DNA of 6,502 nt from Candidatus Bathyarchaeota archaeon (GTDB lineage Archaea; Thermoproteota; Bathyarchaeia; RBG-16-48-13; GCA-020355125): contig DAOVBJ010000054.1 of NCBI GenBank assembly GCA_030670615.1, positions 1-6,502 of the forward strand, given 5' to 3'. The position numbers were made by a program, and so were the translations under genes. Below, one piece after another: positions 4,945 through 6,502 of this stretch. Below the pieces are notes generated by a model. The model searched no databases and was not told the DNA's origin. It saw only the letters and a list, made by a program, of their open reading frames with translations. Each line of letters starts with the position of its first letter. Within the stretch, counting starts at the first letter, position 1.

Positions 4945-5640
4945 ATGCTTCACCTAACCTTTGTAGAGTCGGCTTTAGAACGGGTGCCTCCAAGTCTATG
5001 GAGCCATCCAAGCGTCGTCAAAAAGGCACGACAAGCGGGTAAACATCCGGGTAAAATCCTGTTAGATCGGACCTATCATCATAGGGCCATGTTGAAGCTG
5101 ACGAACGCCCCAAAGCGGGGGCGACCTGACATTCTTCACTTCTCTCTCCTAGCGGCCTTTGGAACGCCCTTAAACAAAGAGGGCCTATTAAAAACCTACG
5201 TTCACACCGTCGATGACCACCTTATCCACTTCAATCCCGTTGTTCGTTTACCGAAGAATTATAATCGCTTTGTGGGGTTGATAGAACAGCTTTATGAACA
5301 GGGAAAAATTCCAGTTAAAGTCCCTACCCTTTTGAAGCTGGAGCAGGGAGGGTTTCAGAAGATTGTTGAAGAGGTTCAACCGTCCTACGTTATCGCGTTT
5401 TCGAGGGGTGGACGGCCTAAACTTCTTCAAGAGGTTCTTGACTGTCATAAAGAGGAGAATTTAATGGTTGTGGTGGGGGCTTTCCCCCGCGGACACTTCT
5501 CTAAATGGATTGTAGATCTTGCTGATGACGTGGTTTCTATTGATGTTGATTCTTTAGAAGCTTGGATTGTAGCATCGAGGATAATATTTAGCTATGAACG
5601 AGCGCTGGGGCTTCCTGAAAAACGCCTTAAAAAAAGGTGA
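4945..5640 (+). CDS. nep1: 16S rRNA pseudouridine N1-methyltransferase Nep1 (EMG1 family)
   Basis: Nep1 is a SPOUT-class SAM-dependent enzyme that methylates N1 of a pseudouridine in helix 35 of small-subunit rRNA and also assists subunit assembly. From the ATG at 4945 the protein has 231 residues. It opens LHLTFVESALERVP, which aligns with the usual start (LILAESALELVP). Visible are DRTYHHRAM (41-49), KRGRPDILHFSLL (57-69), the RNA-binding RLPKNYNRF (101-109), the SAM-knot segment VVGAFPRGHF (177-186) and SLEAWIVASRIIFSYE (203-218). An in-frame ATG at 4906 would add 13 residues (MIKFFPIRGIVSS) absent from typical relatives and would leave no room for a promoter, so I prefer 4945. No Shine-Dalgarno is seen. 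The gene diverges from rnp4 and is followed 27 nt later by short same-strand ORFs. Confidence 0.95.
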   Translation: MLHLTFVESALERVPPSLWSHPSVVKKARQAGKHPGKILLDRTYHHRAMLKLTNAPKRGRPDILHFSLLAAFGTPLNKEGLLKTYVHTVDDHLIHFNPVVRLPKNYNRFVGLIEQLYEQGKIPVKVPTLLKLEQGGFQKIVEEVQPSYVIAFSRGGRPKLLQEVLDCHKEENLMVVVGAFPRGHFSKWIVDLADDVVSIDVDSLEAWIVASRIIFSYERALGLPEKRLKKR

Positions 5641-5667
5641 ATTCAAATAGTGAAACTAAAAATATAG

Positions 5668-5829
5668 TTGATAGACTTATTTGGAGACAATACAAGACTG
5701 AGTGAAGACGAATGTCCATCGAAGATACGGGTTTCCACTGGTTCATCCCTGTTAGTCTTGTTAGCAAAGGGAAAGATGGGTGCTAAACCCACCGCTATCT
5801 ATCTAGCTTCCCAAAGACAAGATCAGTGA
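5668..5829 (+). pseudogene. Truncated N-terminal stub resembling BioB-like radical SAM proteins
   Basis: A TTG at 5668 opens 53 codons to TGA 5827-5829. The core reads ECPSKIRVSTGSSLLVLLAK followed by GKMGAKPTAIYL. This resembles, from memory, the N-terminus of archaeal biotin-synthase-related radical SAM proteins. Their start is of the type CPxKIRVSxGSAxxLGL, then GKLDAxPTTAYL, directly before a CxxxCxxC iron-sulfur motif. Here the similarity ends at YL, followed by ASQRQDQ and a stop. There is no cysteine motif in this frame, nor in the frame that continues downstream. It is therefore either a decayed or truncated gene, or a short protein sharing only this segment. It sits 27 nt after nep1 and 4 nt before the next ORF, and an AAAAATATAG element just before the TTG could be a promoter or chance. 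The coding nature is fairly convincing, while the family call is tentative. Confidence 0.42.
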
Positions 5830-5833
5830 TAAG

Positions 5834-6046
5834 ATGATTAAATCTGTGGAAGATCGTGTGACCACCATAAAACGAGAGTTGGGCCACATCGACTTCGCGG
5901 AAGCCGTTGCAGCCATGAAAGACGGCTTCAAAAAGGACTTCGACGTGGAGCTCGTGAAGGGATACTTGAGTAGAAAGGAGAGACGGTTAGCGTTGAAGCT
6001 GAAAAAGGATAAATACAGTACTGCTGACTGGACGTTTAAGAGATAA
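5834..6046 (+). CDS. Small basic protein of unknown function, 70 aa
   Basis: I do not recognise this protein. It starts MIKSVEDRVTTIKRELGHID, has a likely helical middle (FAEAVAAMKDGFKKDFDVEL), and ends in a Lys/Arg-rich stretch (SRKERRLALKLKKDKY) with a Trp near the C-terminus (TADWTFKR). There is no membrane segment, signal peptide or cysteine. Third codon positions are often G or C through the middle (GGC, TTC, GCG, GAC, GTG, CTC), as in a real gene. The ATG lies 4 nt after the TGA of the preceding 53-codon ORF, which implies translational coupling, and the frame is open a further nine codons upstream to 5807. It is convergent with rpoF. It could be an independent small nucleic-acid-binding-like protein or the second half of a gene split by a frameshift. 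Confidence 0.6.
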   Translation: MIKSVEDRVTTIKRELGHIDFAEAVAAMKDGFKKDFDVELVKGYLSRKERRLALKLKKDKYSTADWTFKR

Positions 6047-6110
6047 AAGTAATCCCGCCCCTATGCGCGACCTCATCTTCGGCTTAAGAATCAAGTGACG
6101 GGTCATCGAT

Positions 6111-6130
6111 CCCTTATTTCTATATCGTCT
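6111..6130 (+). terminator. Possible pyrimidine-rich transcript end between convergent genes
   Basis: In the 125-nt gap between the 70-aa ORF and rpoF, CCCTTATTTCTATATCGTCT is the only T/C-rich stretch on the + strand. It has no long T run and no clear stem, so this is a weak guess. The rest of the gap shows no gene. Confidence 0.2.
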
Positions 6131-6171
6131 CCCCGGCACTCATATCTTGGAAAGGGATAGTCCTTACAAAG

Positions 6172-6498
6172 CTATCGATATGTATCCAGTATCTTCAACA
6201 TATTCTCTAACTGCGAGGTTAAGATAATTCTCTTCCTACCTGTTGAAAAGAAGGCCCGCAACTCTTGAATGCTCCCGGGCATGCAATTGGCGACCTGCAC
6301 CGCGTCCTTCCTGTCGACCATAAATTTATCCATTAATAGATCTACAAGCTCCACCGCTTTTGATGAGTCCATCTTCGAAAACTTTCTGGCGTATTCAAGG
6401 GTTCGAAGCTGAAACAGATTGAGCTCCTCCGCCGCCTCCAAGAGCTTCTTCGCTTCAGGCACTGTAATTTCCTTTTTAGACCTGATCTTCCTAGGCAT
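6172..6498 (-). CDS. rpoF: DNA-directed RNA polymerase subunit Rpo4 (RpoF, Rpb4-like)
   Basis: Rpo4 pairs with Rpo7 to form the stalk of archaeal RNA polymerase, which helps open the promoter and binds the emerging transcript. The 108 residues fit the family. The N-terminal strand and helix start is KEITVPEAKKLLEAAEEL (9-26). The family phrase FQLRTLEYARKFSKMD (29-44) follows, and then the HRDC-like helical part with AVELVDLLMDKF (48-59), DAVQVANCMPGSIQELRAFF (65-84) and a C-terminal helix ending LKILDTYR. The ATG at 6498 lies 4 nt from the window edge, so its upstream partner cannot be seen; in many archaea that is eL21. In those genomes DUF655 and ksgA often follow rpoF, but here the next gene is convergent, so that order is not kept. 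Confidence 0.93.
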   Translation of the reverse strand: MPRKIRSKKEITVPEAKKLLEAAEELNLFQLRTLEYARKFSKMDSSKAVELVDLLMDKFMVDRKDAVQVANCMPGSIQELRAFFSTGRKRIILTSQLENMLKILDTYR

Positions 6499-6502
6499 AA
6501 TC

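Noticed and set aside
4791..5042. + strand open frame across the rnp4/nep1 divergent region
   Set aside because: It overlaps the start of both recognised genes in the wrong frame and has no family features.
5700..5800. GGTTCATCC sequence considered as a tRNA T-loop
   Set aside because: No flanking T-stem, acceptor stem or D/anticodon arms can be formed, and the region is better explained as the 53-codon ORF.
6109..6174. Open extension of rpoF past its TAG for about 20 codons
   Set aside because: RpoF already ends at the normal family C-terminus (LDTYR), so stop readthrough or pyrrolysine decoding is not needed.

Overview
The window is archaeal chromosome. It carries the RNA polymerase subunit Rpo4/RpoF, the archaeal/eukaryal-type RNase P protein Rnp4 (Rpr2/Rpp21 family), the rRNA methyltransferase Nep1 and a MOFRL-type glycerate 2-kinase. 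It also shows TATA-like promoters, very short leaders, GTG/TTG starts and T-rich transcript ends. The lineage cannot be fixed from this sequence alone. A TACK-type archaeon such as a Bathyarchaeia MAG fits, but that is a guess.

Layout. Positions 1-468 look empty on the + strand but read as coding on the - strand. The first 104 bases are the N-terminus of an endonuclease III-like protein running off the left edge. Behind it, 147-468 reads as a ~107-residue protein of unknown family if two single-base shifts are corrected. Divergent from it, 492-1437 is a D-2-hydroxyacid dehydrogenase of the phosphoglycerate dehydrogenase/hydroxypyruvate reductase group. That gene is broken at about 716-726 by a frameshift plus a loss of roughly 41 nt, and GC content jumps at the same point. 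A 248-nt spacer follows, with T-rich tracts, a TATA-like box and a doubtful 42-codon ORF. Next come two intact genes 13 nt apart, glycerate 2-kinase (1686-3104) and ammonia-dependent NAD synthetase nadE (3118-3921). A 332-nt convergent spacer (3922-4253) holds an orphan TATA-like element and short inverted repeats but no convincing gene.

Positions 4254-4888 (- strand) are yhbY and rnp4, which overlap by 4 nt. They are divergent from nep1 (+, about 4945-5640) across a tiny shared promoter region. This is an RNA-maturation cluster: RNase P protein, CRM-domain RNA-binding protein and 16S rRNA pseudouridine methyltransferase. Downstream of nep1 are two short same-strand ORFs. The 53-residue one (5668-5829) resembles the N-terminus of archaeal BioB-like radical SAM proteins but stops before any cluster-binding cysteines. 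The 70-residue basic one (5834-6046) is of unknown function. rpoF (6172-6498, -) closes the window, convergent with them.

The metabolic genes could meet at glycerate: a hydroxypyruvate/glyoxylate reductase-type enzyme makes glycerate and the kinase turns it into 2-phosphoglycerate. The reductase-like gene is broken as written, however. No mobile element, CRISPR array, tRNA or rRNA gene was seen. The most useful observations are the broken or hidden coding segments at both sides of the window and the compact divergent rnp4/nep1 promoter.
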